From Chitinophagaceae bacterium (GTDB lineage Bacteria > Bacteroidota > Bacteroidia > Chitinophagales > Chitinophagaceae), in assembly GCA_023229465.1 (NCBI GenBank), contig JALNZE010000014.1, positions 18,113 to 82,112 on the forward strand: 64,000 nt of DNA, written 5' to 3'. The notes below the pieces were generated by a model. That model saw only the letters and a program-made list of their open reading frames with translations, had not been told where the DNA came from and searched no databases. Numbering within the stretch: position 1 is the stretch's first letter; each line of letters begins with the position of its first letter. The translations under genes were made by a program, and so were the position numbers. Below are positions 45,787-54,268 of this stretch, piece by piece.

Positions 45787-47490
45787 ATGAGAAAAAATAC
45801 CCCGAAATCTGAATCAATTTCTGAAGAAACTGATCCTGGAAGGCTTATACAGGAATTAGAAAAGGATGTAACAGAGAAAAAGTTGATTGAAGAAAAATTA
45901 AATAAAGCAAACCGGCTATATCTTTTCACCAGTCAGATTAACCAGATGATGCTGAGGGGAACGGATGAAACAACTCTTTTTAAAGAAGCCTGTTCCATAG
46001 CCATTGATATTGGAAAATTCAGGATGGCATGGATTGGATTAGTTGACGAGAAAACGAAAATAGTGAACCCGGTCATATTTGATGGTATGGACCTTAATTA
46101 TGTTTCAACCATACAAATTAATACAAGTATAGACAGCCCGGAAGGGAAGGGGCCAACCGGAATGGCTATCAGAGAAGAAAAATATGTTATTTGCAATGAC
46201 ATAGAAACCAATCCGATAATGGCTCCCTGGAGAAAGCTGGCCTTACAAAGAAAATTTCTTTCTTCAATAGCATTACCAATTAAAAGATTCGGGAAAGTAA
46301 TTGGCGCTTATACTTTGTATGCAGACAGTAAAAACTTTTTTGATACCGAAGAAATAGCTATGCTATGCAAAGCGGCAGATAATATTTCATTTTCATTAGA
46401 GGCTTTTGATAAAGAGGATATGCGTACCAAAGCAGCAGAGGCCTTACTGAAAAGCGAACGTCGTTACCTGACACTGACAGAAATTTCGCCAGTGGGAATT
46501 TTTCAATCAAACAAAAACGGATATGTTACCTATGTAAATCCAAGCTGGACAAAAATTACAGACCTGCCACGTGATGAGGCCCTGAGACATGGCTGGAAAA
46601 AAATTATCCACAAAGAAGACAGAAATTCTTTTCTCAAAAACTGGCAGGAAAAATCATCAGGCCAAAATCATTCCCCTATTGAATTTCGGGTAGTACGAAA
46701 AGATGGAAGTATTTCATGGGTGATTGGACATAGTGCAGCAGAAAGAAATTCAGAAAATAAAATAATAGGTTATGTGGGTACCCTTATAGATATAACCGAA
46801 AGAAAAAAAGCGGAAGCGGATACCCTAAAAACTACTGAACAATTACAAAAGTTAACCGCTCACCTCCAAACCATACGCGAAGAGGAAAGAAAAAGAATCG
46901 GCCGCGAATTGCATGATGAGCTGGGGCAACAGCTAACTGCCATAAAAATGGATATTGCCTGGATCAATAAACAACCACTTGTAGATCCAAAACCCATTAA
47001 ATCCAAATTAAAAAACGTGACCCAACTGTTAGATGAAAGTAATACTTCCTTACGACGGATTTTAAATGAGCTAAGGCCCACCATATTTGACGAACACGGT
47101 TTACTGGATGCCTTAATTGATCATGGAAAACAGTTTACGGATATTACAGGTACCCCTGTTGAACTGATAACTGATGAAAAGGAAATCAAGGTACCGGAAA
47201 AGATAGCTACCTGTATTTTCAGGGCATTTCAGGAAGCGCTAACCAATATTACCCGCTATGCAGAAGCAAATAAAGTAGTAACTTCCGTAAAATTGGATAA
47301 GGGTAGTATTCTGATAAACATACAGGATAATGGCAAAGGATTTGATACATTAGCGGTACATTCCGAAACAAGGCAATCGTTTGGTTTACTTGGTATGAGA
47401 GAAAGAGTAAGGGCCTTAGATGGAGAATTTCACCTTATTTCAAGTATCGGGATGGGAACAAACATAACCATTCGTTTGCCTTTATATTAA
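45787..47490 (+). CDS. GAF-PAS sensor histidine kinase (NarL/DegS type)
   Basis: Cytosolic two-component sensor of 567 residues; no transmembrane helix or signal peptide. Order: short coiled coil (about 20-45), GAF domain (about 50-205; 'GKFRMAWIGLVDEKT', 'SSIALPIKRFGKVIGAYTLYA'), PAS domain (about 225-345; 'GIFQSNKNGYVTYVNPSW', 'GYVGTLIDITERKKAE'), HisKA_3 dimerisation domain with phospho-acceptor His376 in 'RIGRELHDELGQQL', and HATPase_c with 'EALTNITRYAEA' (N box) and 'DNGKGFD'. It should phosphorylate one or both of the two NarL-type regulators that follow. The signal is unknown. Confidence 0.93.
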   Translation: MRKNTPKSESISEETDPGRLIQELEKDVTEKKLIEEKLNKANRLYLFTSQINQMMLRGTDETTLFKEACSIAIDIGKFRMAWIGLVDEKTKIVNPVIFDGMDLNYVSTIQINTSIDSPEGKGPTGMAIREEKYVICNDIETNPIMAPWRKLALQRKFLSSIALPIKRFGKVIGAYTLYADSKNFFDTEEIAMLCKAADNISFSLEAFDKEDMRTKAAEALLKSERRYLTLTEISPVGIFQSNKNGYVTYVNPSWTKITDLPRDEALRHGWKKIIHKEDRNSFLKNWQEKSSGQNHSPIEFRVVRKDGSISWVIGHSAAERNSENKIIGYVGTLIDITERKKAEADTLKTTEQLQKLTAHLQTIREEERKRIGRELHDELGQQLTAIKMDIAWINKQPLVDPKPIKSKLKNVTQLLDESNTSLRRILNELRPTIFDEHGLLDALIDHGKQFTDITGTPVELITDEKEIKVPEKIATCIFRAFQEALTNITRYAEANKVVTSVKLDKGSILINIQDNGKGFDTLAVHSETRQSFGLLGMRERVRALDGEFHLISSIGMGTNITIRLPLY

Positions 47491-47607
47491 CCATTAACCT
47501 GTTACTTAAAATGAATTAAGCCATAATCAAATGATCAACCTCCGGGATTATTATTAGGCGAATTCAACCAAACATTCAGGATATACAAAAAACAATAAAA
47601 TTTTCAC

Positions 47608-48246
47608 ATGAAAAGAATAATCTTGGCTGATGACCATAGTTTTATACGCAGGGGGCTTATACAGATACTAAAAGATGAATACCCTTCCGCTGAAATCAAA
47701 GAAGTAGGCGATGGCGAATCACTGGTTAAGGAAGTGACTTTACATGATTGGGACCTGGTGATTTCTGATCTGGATATGCCTGGAAGGAGTGGCCTGGAAG
47801 CATTGGAACAAATTAAACTAATGAAACCGCATCTACCTGTTTTAATTCTCAGTATTTATCCTGAAGAACTATACGCAGTAAGGGTTTTGAAAGCCGGCGC
47901 CTCCGGGTACCTGAATAAGAATTCCGCACCCGAAGAATTAATTACTGCCATACAACGTATTTCTCTTGGCAGAAAATACATTACTTCAGAAATTGCGGAA
48001 AAATTATTAATCAATATTGATTCCGAAAAAAAACCACACGAGCTACTTACCAATAAAGAGTTTGAAATCTTTAAACTACTGGCACTCGGCAAAACCATTA
48101 CACAGATTGCCGATTCACTTTCCCTTGCTTTAACTACTGTAAGTACCCATCGTAGCAGGATACTTGGGAAGTTTAACTTATCCACCAATTCAGATTTAAC
48201 CCGTTATGCCATTTCCCATCATATCATTTCAGATATTGATGGTTAG
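47608..48246 (+). CDS. NarL/FixJ-type response regulator 1
   Basis: A 212-residue regulator with a receiver domain (1-120; acidic pair Asp8/Asp9, phospho-acceptor Asp54 in 'VISDLDMPG', conserved Lys in 'GYLNKNSAPEEL') and a LuxR-type DNA-binding helix-turn-helix (about 145-205; 'LTNKEFEIFKLLALGKTITQIADSLSLALTTVSTHRSRI'). It follows the histidine kinase by 117 nt. It is a close tandem paralogue of the next gene, the same length and organisation, suggesting duplication of the regulator with one kinase kept. Confidence 0.94.
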   Translation: MKRIILADDHSFIRRGLIQILKDEYPSAEIKEVGDGESLVKEVTLHDWDLVISDLDMPGRSGLEALEQIKLMKPHLPVLILSIYPEELYAVRVLKAGASGYLNKNSAPEELITAIQRISLGRKYITSEIAEKLLINIDSEKKPHELLTNKEFEIFKLLALGKTITQIADSLSLALTTVSTHRSRILGKFNLSTNSDLTRYAISHHIISDIDG

Positions 48247-48358
48247 CACGCTTATTACAGCATTCCCCTATACTCAGTAGTATTTTTTCTACCAAACATT
48301 GGCGGTTAACACTATTGTGGCCTACCCTGCCTTATTGTTCCTTTACGCCACAAATCCA

Positions 48359-48997
48359 ATGACACGTATCCTATTAGCAGACGATCATAGCTTTATCCGT
48401 AAGGGTCTTACGCAGATACTGAGAGATGAGTACCCTTTTGCCGAAATAATGGAAGTAGCCGATGGCAATGCCTTATTAAATGAAGTGAGCCTGCACGACT
48501 GGGATCTGGTGATATCTGATTTGGCGATGCCGGGAAAAAATGGCTTTGATACTTTGATACAAATCAAGTTAAGCAAGCCAGGATTACCTGTTTTAATTTT
48601 AAGTATGTATCCCGAAGAACGGTACGCAGTGAAGGCTCTCAAGTCAGGTGCTTCCGGCTATTTAAATAAAAGCGCTGCGCCGGAAGAATTAATCAACGCG
48701 GTACATCGCGTCATTGCGGGAAAAAAATACATCAATGCCGAGATTGCAGAAGCTTTATTGATGCATATTGAGCCTGAAAAAGAACCCAAAGACTTACTCA
48801 CCGCCAAAGAATTTGAGATATTCAAATTACTTGCTACAGGCAAAACCATCACCCAGATAACCTGCATCCTTTCATTGGCATTTAGTACCGTAAGTACCTA
48901 TCGCGGTAAAATATTGCATAAGCTATTTATAGATAACAATGCAGAACTTACCAGGTATGCCATTTCCCATCATATTGTTTCTACCCTGCCTGATTAA
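48359..48997 (+). CDS. NarL/FixJ-type response regulator 2 (tandem paralogue)
   Basis: 212 residues from MTRILLADDHSF; the longer frame from 48299 adds 20 unaligned residues, and the chosen start gives the same length as its neighbour. Receiver domain with Asp8/Asp9 and Asp54 ('VISDLAMPG'), and a LuxR HTH ('LTAKEFEIFKLLATGKTITQITCILSLAFSTVSTYRGKI'). About two thirds of residues match regulator 1 by eye; recognition-helix residues differ (TTVSTHRSR versus STVSTYRGK), so the two may bind different DNA sites. Confidence 0.93.
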   Translation: MTRILLADDHSFIRKGLTQILRDEYPFAEIMEVADGNALLNEVSLHDWDLVISDLAMPGKNGFDTLIQIKLSKPGLPVLILSMYPEERYAVKALKSGASGYLNKSAAPEELINAVHRVIAGKKYINAEIAEALLMHIEPEKEPKDLLTAKEFEIFKLLATGKTITQITCILSLAFSTVSTYRGKILHKLFIDNNAELTRYAISHHIVSTLPD

Positions 48998-49112
48998 TCA
49001 GCATTTAACCACAAAATTTTCCGGGAATCACTTACCAGGTTTGAGCAATCGAAGTACATTTTCAGACCGACAAATGAGTACAGAACTTAGGCGAGGCTTT
49101 CGCTAATACTGA

Positions 49113-50441
49113 TTATTTTTTTGCCCCTCTTGTAATGGGTTTACCGTACTTTTTTTTCATGGCATCTTTACGTCTTACCTTAATATTGGTTTTACTGTTC
49201 TTGGCAGATTTTTCATGAAAGGCAGGGCCTTTTGCTTCTTTTTTGGGAAGTTTAACCTGGGTGGTTTTCATAAACACTTTAGGTTTTTCATCTTCCGTTA
49301 AAACTGCTGAAATAATAAGGGCCCGTGGAAGGGGCAGCACGGGTATCTGGTACTTCATTAATTCTTCGATAGCAACTTTAAAGGGAAGTTCTTTACTGGT
49401 AGTGAAAGTGATGGCAATCCCCCGTTTATCGGCCCGGCCTGTTCGGCCAATACGGTGAATATAATTTTCAGGAACTTCCGGCGTGTCAAAATTAATGACA
49501 TGCGTTACTTCAGCAATGTCAATACCTCTGGCTACAATATCCGTAGCAATCAACAACCGGTAATTGCCTTCCTTAAACTGTTTTACGGTATTAAAGCGGT
49601 GGTTCTGTTCTTTGTTAGAATGTATGACACCCACCGTACCGGGAAATTTCAATTCTAATTGTTCAAATAATTGATCTGCCAGTTTTTTAGTCGCTGCAAA
49701 GACTAACACTTTTTTCATGTTTTGATCTTCGGTTACCAATAACTCCAGCAGGTTAACTTTTGTATAAAAATTAGGAACAGCAAAACCGGTTTGTTCAATA
49801 TTTTCGAGCGGAGTACCCGTAGGGGCCGCTTCAACACGAACAGGATTATTAAAATAAGTCTCCATCAGTGTTTCCACTTCTTCCGTTATGGTAGCAGAAA
49901 ACATCAGATTTTGTCGCTTTTTAGGCAACAGGTCCAGAATATTTTTCAGTTGTGTACGAAACCCCAGGTTCAGCATTTCATCTACTTCATCAACTACCAG
50001 TTTTTTAATCATTTTCGTTTTAATGGCGCCGTTCATAATCAGGTCAAATAACCTGCCCGGCGTAGCCACTAATACATCTACCCCTTTTTCTACCGCTGTT
50101 TGCTGGGTATTAATATTAACGCCACCATAAACGCCTGTAACAATCAGGCTCATATAGGGTGTTAATTTTTTTACCGTATCTACCACCTGTACAACCAGTT
50201 CTCTGGTAGGAACCACGATGAGTATCTGCGGATCCTTATTTTTTGAGAATACCCATTGACGCAAACAAGGCAGCAGGTACGCAATGGTTTTACCGGTTCC
50301 GGTTTGTGCAATACCACAAACATCTTTCCCGGACATAGCAACCGGAAAAACCCTGTGTTGTATGGTGGTAGGATGGGTATACCCTAACTCATCCAGTGCA
50401 GAGAGTAAAGCAGGGTTTAAATTTAAATCATCAAATATCAT
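49113..50441 (-). CDS. DEAD-box RNA helicase (RhlE-like)
   Basis: ATP-dependent RNA helicase of 442 residues. Motifs in order: Q-motif 'YTHPTTIQHRVFP', Walker A 'AQTGTGKT', 'PTRELVVQV', 'ATPGRLFDLI', motif II as DEVD ('VVDEVDEMLNLG', Val instead of Ala), 'SAT', 'HSNKEQNHRFNTVKQF', 'ATDIVARGIDIAEVTHVINFD' and 'HRIGRTGRADKRG'. The C-terminal tail of about 60 residues is Lys-rich and should bind RNA nonspecifically. Such helicases remodel ribosome assembly intermediates or mRNA, often in the cold. The DEVD variant is seen in other family members. Confidence 0.95.
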   Translation of the reverse strand: MIFDDLNLNPALLSALDELGYTHPTTIQHRVFPVAMSGKDVCGIAQTGTGKTIAYLLPCLRQWVFSKNKDPQILIVVPTRELVVQVVDTVKKLTPYMSLIVTGVYGGVNINTQQTAVEKGVDVLVATPGRLFDLIMNGAIKTKMIKKLVVDEVDEMLNLGFRTQLKNILDLLPKKRQNLMFSATITEEVETLMETYFNNPVRVEAAPTGTPLENIEQTGFAVPNFYTKVNLLELLVTEDQNMKKVLVFAATKKLADQLFEQLELKFPGTVGVIHSNKEQNHRFNTVKQFKEGNYRLLIATDIVARGIDIAEVTHVINFDTPEVPENYIHRIGRTGRADKRGIAITFTTSKELPFKVAIEELMKYQIPVLPLPRALIISAVLTEDEKPKVFMKTTQVKLPKKEAKGPAFHEKSAKNSKTNIKVRRKDAMKKKYGKPITRGAKK

Positions 50442-50654
50442 GGGGCCAAATATGGCCCGAAGGTAGTTTTAATTATTTAGTGCAGAGAGAATCCTACCAG
50501 GCATTTACAGTACCTCCACCTGGTAAATCCAGTTGCAACCAGTATTGCATGCCTGTAGGTAAGTAAAGTAGTAATGGCAGTGGCGCCTTCAATCTTTTTT
50601 ATTGGCCATTAAACGATCGTATGCAGGAAAAATACGTGTATGGTTAAAATTTAT

Positions 50655-50693
50655 TTTAGAATTATCTAAATTTAAATTTTGACTAACCAAATT
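50655..50693 (+). promoter_or_regulatory. Two palindromic candidate operators at the di-heme operon promoter
   Basis: TTTAGA-ATTA-TCTAAA (50655-50670) is a perfect inverted repeat with a 4-nt centre. AATTTTGACTAACCAAATT (50675-50693) is an imperfect palindrome that overlaps the -33 element. Binding here by a dimeric repressor would block transcription. The regulator is not known; a metal-dependent repressor is a reasonable guess for a redox-protein operon. Confidence 0.5.
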
Positions 50694-50707
50694 AAATTTT
50701 ATATTTG
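50678..50707 (+). promoter_or_regulatory. Promoter of the di-heme/Rieske/porin operon
   Basis: TTTG at 50678-50681 and TATATTTG at 50700-50707 with 18 bases between fit the consensus. Transcription should begin near 50714, about 12 nt before the ATG. Confidence 0.7.
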
Positions 50708-50725
50708 TAGAAAGTCCTTTACGAT

Positions 50726-51928
50726 ATGGGTAAGAACCAGTTAGTGCTGATCACATTCCTCTTAGCAACGGGTGCGGGTATCGTTTCCTGCGGTAAGTTA
50801 TTGCCAGGGTCACCCGCGGCCGATCATACCCTGGATGGCCCGGTAGAAGGATTGACCCCTGGGCAAAAAATAATTTTTTTGCGCGGTGACATGGCTTTCA
50901 ACGATGAAATCTTTACCACAAACAACGGCCTGGGCCCCTTATTTGTAGCCACTTCCTGTGGTTCCTGTCATGCCGGTGACGGTAAGGGACACCCTTTCAC
51001 AACCCTAACGAGGTTTGGCCAGAGTGATACCTTTGCCAATCAATTTCTTCAGTCAGGCGGCCCGCAATTGCAATCACTGGCTCTTCCGGGATTTCAGCCG
51101 GAACAGATTCCGGCAGGCGCCAGTTTTTCAAAATTTACTCCACCAGCCAATACAGGGTTAGGTTTACTGGAAGCAGTTGCTGATGCGGCAATTTTGGCTT
51201 TGTCAGATGAAATTGATGCAAATGGTGACGGAATATCAGGAAGGCCAAATTGGATAACTATCCCTGCCTACTGCCAGCTTCGCCCAGGTACTGTTGAACG
51301 AAATACAAAATATATAGGACGGTTTGGTAAAAAAGCCGCAGTGTATGATCTGCAGCAACAGACTGCCAATGCCTATAACCAGGATATGGGGGTTACTTCT
51401 TCTTATGAAGTTTATAACACATACAACGGATTGGAGATAGACCCGGAAATTTCCAATCAAACCTTACTGGATGTACTCTTTTACCTGAAAACGCTCAAGG
51501 CCCCTATTCAAAGGGATCAATATGACGCGAATATTATTGCGGGTAAGCAGTCTTTTGTAAATATTTCCTGCAGTAAATGTCATACCCCACAACTTCAGAC
51601 AGGTCCATCTTCCATTACAGCCCTATCCCATAAAACGATTTTTCCTTATACCGATTTGCTATTACATGATATGGGGCCGGGTTTAAATGACGGGTATACG
51701 GAAGGCACTGCCTTACCATCCGAATGGAGAACGCCTCCATTGTGGGGACTTGGCTTATCAAAAAATTCGCAAGGGGGCCAGGTATTCTTATTGCATGATG
51801 GAAGGGCCAGGAGTATAGAGGAAGCTATTGCATTACATGGCGGAGAAGCTACACAAAGCAAGATAAATTTTCAGCAGCTTTCCGCAGCAGACAGAACCAA
51901 CCTAATTAAATTCCTTGAGTCTTTATAA
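50726..51928 (+). CDS. Di-heme oxidoreductase-family lipoprotein (DUF1111)
   Basis: A 400-residue cytochrome c-like protein. The N-terminal signal has a lipobox with Cys22 ('GIVSCGK'), so it is a lipoprotein. Two heme c-binding motifs are visible: C78-G-S-C81-H82 ('FVATSCGSCHAGDGKGHP') and C282-S-K-C285-H286 ('NISCSKCHTPQL'). 'GRPNWI', 'GRFGKKA' and the late 'WRTPPLWGLG...FLLHDGRARSIEEAIALHGGEA' are hallmarks of the di-heme oxidoreductase / 'thiol oxidoreductase' family, distant relatives of di-heme peroxidases. The exact reaction is not established. First gene of a three-gene operon with a Rieske lipoprotein and a porin, which suggests a periplasmic electron-transfer and uptake function. Confidence 0.9.
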   Translation: MGKNQLVLITFLLATGAGIVSCGKLLPGSPAADHTLDGPVEGLTPGQKIIFLRGDMAFNDEIFTTNNGLGPLFVATSCGSCHAGDGKGHPFTTLTRFGQSDTFANQFLQSGGPQLQSLALPGFQPEQIPAGASFSKFTPPANTGLGLLEAVADAAILALSDEIDANGDGISGRPNWITIPAYCQLRPGTVERNTKYIGRFGKKAAVYDLQQQTANAYNQDMGVTSSYEVYNTYNGLEIDPEISNQTLLDVLFYLKTLKAPIQRDQYDANIIAGKQSFVNISCSKCHTPQLQTGPSSITALSHKTIFPYTDLLLHDMGPGLNDGYTEGTALPSEWRTPPLWGLGLSKNSQGGQVFLLHDGRARSIEEAIALHGGEATQSKINFQQLSAADRTNLIKFLESL

Positions 51929-51943
51929 AGCATAGCCAACCCA

Positions 51944-52393
51944 ATGACAAGAAAAGATTTTATTATCAATGCCTGTACTACCTGCCTATCAGCCACAGCG
52001 GTTACTTCATTACTGACCTCCTGTACGGTTACCCGGTACATTCCGGGTAACCTGGTAACAAACGGTTTAACGGTAAGCAAGGATGCATTTGCTATCTCTC
52101 AAAAAGGAAATACGGCTTACCGGTCCTTTATTATTATAAGGAACGATACCCTGCAATATCCCATCTGTGTTTACAGGTTTGATGATCATTCGTATTCCGC
52201 AGTATGGATGAGATGTACGCACCAGGGAAGTGAATTACTGGCATCCGGTGATTTCCTGCAATGCCCTGCCCATGGCAGCGAGTTTACCAATAAAGGACAA
52301 GTTACCAATGGCCCTGCAGATAATAATTTACGGACATTTCCTGTAATCGCTACCCTTACTGAATTATTCATAGACCTCAGAAAGCCCTCATGA
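51944..52393 (+). CDS. Rieske [2Fe-2S] lipoprotein
   Basis: A 149-residue exported electron carrier. The N terminus combines a twin-Arg-lacking 'MTRKDFIINACTTC' start with a hydrophobic stretch and a lipobox Cys27 ('SLLTSC'). The Rieske cluster ligands are complete: C91-T-H93 ('MRCTHQGSEL') and C107-P-A-H110 ('LQCPAHGSEF'). It lies 15 nt after the di-heme protein and overlaps the porin start by 4 nt, so translation is coupled. It could pass electrons to or from the di-heme protein. Confidence 0.92.
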   Translation: MTRKDFIINACTTCLSATAVTSLLTSCTVTRYIPGNLVTNGLTVSKDAFAISQKGNTAYRSFIIIRNDTLQYPICVYRFDDHSYSAVWMRCTHQGSELLASGDFLQCPAHGSEFTNKGQVTNGPADNNLRTFPVIATLTELFIDLRKPS

Positions 52394-53616
52394 AAAAAAC
52401 AATCATACTGCTTCAGTTAGTTTTAGCGTTTACTTTCGCTTTCGGACAGATCGATCCTGTCTTACTCAGAAACCCTTCAAAAGACATATCCGGCTTGCCT
52501 TTAAATATGGATGCAGTATATAACCGGCCATTTAGCCGGGTGGGGAAAACACCGGTTGCTTTAGGTGGTTATGTTGAGGCAAACTACCAGTATGTAAATA
52601 AGGATGGGGTAAGCGAGGGCCACCAGTTTCAAATGCGCAGGTTAACGCTGTTTGTTTCCTCTTCTATTTCAAAAAGAATAAAATTCTTATCGGAAATTGA
52701 ATTTGAGGATGGCACAAAAGAGATCAGTATTGAATTTGCTTCGATGGATGTTGCGTTTGCCCCCCTGCTAAATATGAGAGGTGGTATCGTTATGAACCCA
52801 ATTGGGGCTTTCAACCAAAACCATGATGGCCCGAAATGGGAATTTATTGACCGACCCTTTTCTGCCACACAAATGCTACCTGCCACCTGGAGCAATGTGG
52901 GTTTTGGCGTATTCGGAAAAAAATATAACAAAGATTGGGTATATGGCTATGAGGCATACTTAACCAATGGCTTTGATGAAACGATCATTTCCAATCAAGA
53001 GAATAAAACATTTTTACCGGCTGCTAAAACTAATCCGGCCAGGTTCGAAGAAAGCTTCAATGGAAGTCCCTTATTTACCGGCAAAATCGCGTTAAGAAAC
53101 AGCAAAGTTGGTGAAATCGGCGTATCCTATATGGGTGGCGCGTACAATAAATACCAGGAAGGGGGTTTGGTATTAGATAAAAAAAGGCGGGTAACTGTTT
53201 TTGCACTTGACTTTACTACTACACTACCTAAAACCCGCACAGCTATTAATGCAGAATGGGCATGGATAACCGTTGATATTGCAGATACGTACACAGAGCA
53301 GTTTGGACGGAAACAATGGGGTGGCTTCATTGATATTGTTCAGCCAATTATTAAAAAAAATATATTCAGCTTTGACAAGGCTGTTTTAAATGCCGCGGTA
53401 AGATTTGAATATGTGGATTGGAATAAAGGCAATTTTATAGCTACCGGTGGCAATATATCTGAGCATATGTATTCTTTTATACCTGCCATAAGCTGGCGGC
53501 CCACTGCCCAAACTGTTCTCCGGTTTAATTACCGGTACAACTGGCAAACAGATATATTGGGAAATCCACCCTCTAAATCAGCCGGCTTTCAATTTGGGTT
53601 CTCTACTTATTTTTAA
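52390..53616 (+). CDS. Porin, phosphate-selective porin O/P-like
   Basis: An outer-membrane beta-barrel of 408 residues. Signal peptide at 1-19 ('LLQLVLAFTFAFGQ'). Alternating hydrophobic strands run through the protein, 'LGGYVEANYQYVNKDG', 'FQMRRLTLFVSSSISKRIKFLSEIEFEDG' and the terminal Phe ('GFQFGFSTYF') are typical of OprO/OprP-like porins. The name reflects the fold; the solute need not be phosphate. Overlaps the Rieske gene by 4 nt and closes the operon. Confidence 0.9.
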   Translation: MKKTIILLQLVLAFTFAFGQIDPVLLRNPSKDISGLPLNMDAVYNRPFSRVGKTPVALGGYVEANYQYVNKDGVSEGHQFQMRRLTLFVSSSISKRIKFLSEIEFEDGTKEISIEFASMDVAFAPLLNMRGGIVMNPIGAFNQNHDGPKWEFIDRPFSATQMLPATWSNVGFGVFGKKYNKDWVYGYEAYLTNGFDETIISNQENKTFLPAAKTNPARFEESFNGSPLFTGKIALRNSKVGEIGVSYMGGAYNKYQEGGLVLDKKRRVTVFALDFTTTLPKTRTAINAEWAWITVDIADTYTEQFGRKQWGGFIDIVQPIIKKNIFSFDKAVLNAAVRFEYVDWNKGNFIATGGNISEHMYSFIPAISWRPTAQTVLRFNYRYNWQTDILGNPPSKSAGFQFGFSTYF

Positions 53617-53786
53617 GGGGTATTTTTACTGACCCATTTTTTTAGTGCATCAGATGGTGACTATCTCTCCTACATTATTTGGCGAAGCCGTTAATATATA
53701 ATTGTGTTCGCTGAACGGGCGCCATTCCTTTTAAAACAGAAGAAGGGAAAGTGATTATCGTGTTACCATTATCCAATCTGATCTAT
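53617..53786. other. Intergenic region after the porin gene, no intact gene
   Basis: Short broken frames only; on the minus strand a fragment 'FPSSVLKGMAPVQRTQLYING' is open but lacks a start and a recognisable family. It looks like decayed coding DNA next to the hipA remnant. Confidence 0.35.
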
Positions 53787-54100
53787 TTATTTAAAAATAT
53801 CGCCTGCTTTTTTCGCCAGATTTTTCAGTATTGGTCTTTGTAATTTCCCGGTAAAAAAGAGGACATGATCAGGTCATAAGCCGGGCTGAACATGATTTCA
53901 TTTTCCATGTGTAACACGGAAAAGTTTTTCAGATGCATATCGTTATTACCAGATAGATATGAGAAGAGCAACAGTTCAAAATATTAAAGCACATCAAGGC
54001 CCGAGTTCGTGCAGTATTTGATAATCAACTGCCCCACTTTTTCATAAGAACCTTTGTATTTATTCTCGGTTAAAAATTCCGATAGCTGACAAAAGTCCTC
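53787..54100 (-). pseudogene. HipA-like kinase remnant
   Basis: Reading the minus strand from 54100 gives about 90 codons of clear HipA similarity: 'EDFCQLSEFLTENKYKGSYE', then 'FELLLFSYLSGNNDMHLKNF' and 'FSPAYDLI'. In complete HipA toxins the 'GN.DMHLKNF' segment holds the catalytic loop Asp and 'PAYDL' the metal-binding Asp. Here an in-frame TAA sits at 53984-53986, the reading frame shifts after 'PAYDL', and the N-terminal two thirds and any HipB partner are missing. The gene is dead; it marks past presence of a toxin-antitoxin locus. Confidence 0.75.
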
Positions 54101-54147
54101 CTAAGTTAACAAGACGGTCATGAGTACATTTATAAAATATACCTATA

Positions 54148-54255
54148 TTTTACAGTATAATATATCAATTTTACAGTAATTTTATATAAAACTATTTTAC
54201 AGTAGACAATATAGTATTTATTCATTTTACAGTATCAAATAATCGTTTTACAGTA
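54148..54255 (+). repeat. Five TTTTACAGTA direct repeats upstream of the Fic gene
   Basis: TTTTACAGTA occurs exactly at 54148, 54169, 54195, 54225 and 54246, with start-to-start distances of 21, 26, 30 and 21 bases, all in the same orientation. The last copy ends 13 nt before the Fic ATG, so bound protein would cover the promoter and start. The flanks are AT-rich and no coding frame runs through the array. Confidence 0.92.
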
Positions 54256-54268
54256 AAAATTAAACCAC

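Noticed and set aside
49812..49830. CCCGTAGGGGCC inside the DEAD-box gene as a further REP copy
   Set aside because: Only about ten bases match and it lies in coding sequence; chance similarity.
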